Source: Prostheceraeus crozeri (taxonomy: Eukaryota > Platyhelminthes > Polycladida > Euryleptidae). From it: 64,000 bases of DNA. Position numbers and translations under genes: made by a program. Below are positions 63,912 through 64,000 of the stretch, piece after piece; the stretch's first letter is position 1; each line of letters opens with the position of its first letter. Under the pieces are notes generated by a model. That model did not search any database. It was not told where the DNA came from and was given only the letters and a program-made list of their open reading frames with translations. Location of the stretch: positions 1-64,000 of the forward strand of contig CAJQUW010006279.1 in assembly GCA_907163375.1 (NCBI GenBank). The letters run 5' to 3'.

Positions 63912-64000
63912 CAGTTCGTTGTAATTCATTTTGATGAAATCGGCCTCTGATATCTTCATCATCTAAATCTTTGATTTCGTAAGTAATCGGATAAGTTTGA
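63912..64000 (-). CDS. INT: integrase of the second Polinton, C-terminal end, cut by the window
   Basis: The minus-strand sequence matches the end of the first integrase (44207-44300), including the codons for TYEIKDLDDEDIRGRF. The remainder lies beyond the window. Confidence 0.7.

Larger units (their letters stand above)
62815..64000. mobile_element. second Polinton, left part only, runs off the window
   Basis: 63380-64000 repeats the order and sequence of 43562-44300: the same CCCTCCCTTCTG...TCTAGGGGTCCC leader, a protease gene on plus and the end of an integrase gene on minus. No terminal inverted repeat is seen at its left. Instead shortened protease-like pieces lie at about 62815-62930 and 63061-63249. 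It is a relative of the first Polinton, not a recent duplicate, since it lacks the hairpin insertions in the protease. Broken at its left side. Confidence 0.75.

Noticed and set aside
1-64000. tRNA or rRNA genes
   Set aside because: I looked for GGTTCGAATCC-type T-arms with matching acceptor stems and for conserved rRNA segments and found none convincing; the GGTTC words in the Polinton belong to the hairpin pieces.

Overview
This window looks like repeat-rich genomic DNA of an invertebrate animal. The evidence is introns with GT-AG borders, transposon families typical of metazoans (piggyBac, hAT, CACTA/EnSpm-like, Copia, Gypsy, a LINE, Polintons) and no sign of operons or ribosome binding sites. 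I could not recognise a single certain host gene, rRNA or tRNA. The species cannot be fixed from the sequence.

Layout. 1-18.7 kb is gene-poor: a one-kilobase block of almost pure C and A (2.70-3.65 kb), a hAT-type element with a perfect 8-bp target duplication (4.87-7.49 kb), a 347-bp-arm palindrome (7.68-8.42 kb), a decayed hAT (11.7-12.4 kb), a small hairpin (12.7 kb) and two oppositely oriented copies of one palindromic element (15.96-17.39 kb). 18.7-28.8 kb is a nest of LTR retrotransposon fossils: a minus-strand Gypsy fragment lies head to head with a plus-strand Gypsy pol, and a young Copia element (identical LTRs, 5-bp target duplication) sits inside that pol. 28.8-37.0 kb holds two decayed CACTA-like transposase genes, one with four recognisable exons, flanking a non-autonomous element with CACTG ends and subterminal repeats. 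37.2-40.2 kb is a piggyBac element with TTAA duplications, a two-exon transposase core and a complete DDD triad. 41.6-42.9 kb is purine-rich DNA followed by short tandem arrays.

42.93-61.54 kb is a Polinton (18.6 kb, terminal inverted repeats) carrying an adenain-like protease, a DDE integrase beside a parvovirus-type phospholipase A2 domain, capsid genes (hexon-like, penton-like, two membrane-active minor proteins), a fibre-like gene, a zinc-finger-bearing protein-primed DNA polymerase and a packaging ATPase. Some of its genes are broken, so it is treated as a fossil. A LINE fragment and the left part of a second Polinton follow to the window end.

The most unusual signal is inside the Polinton. 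About twenty GC-rich, 30-50 bp pieces made of two short hairpins with three-base loops are scattered through this very AT-rich element, in both inverted repeats, between genes and in frame inside several proteins, where they encode recurring peptides such as GSRASP and SSRASP. Comparing the two protease copies shows filled and empty sites, so these pieces appear to have moved. The second strong signal is a 1.78-kb cargo block with an unrecognised 258-residue gene, set inside the right inverted repeat and bounded by 13-bp direct repeats.
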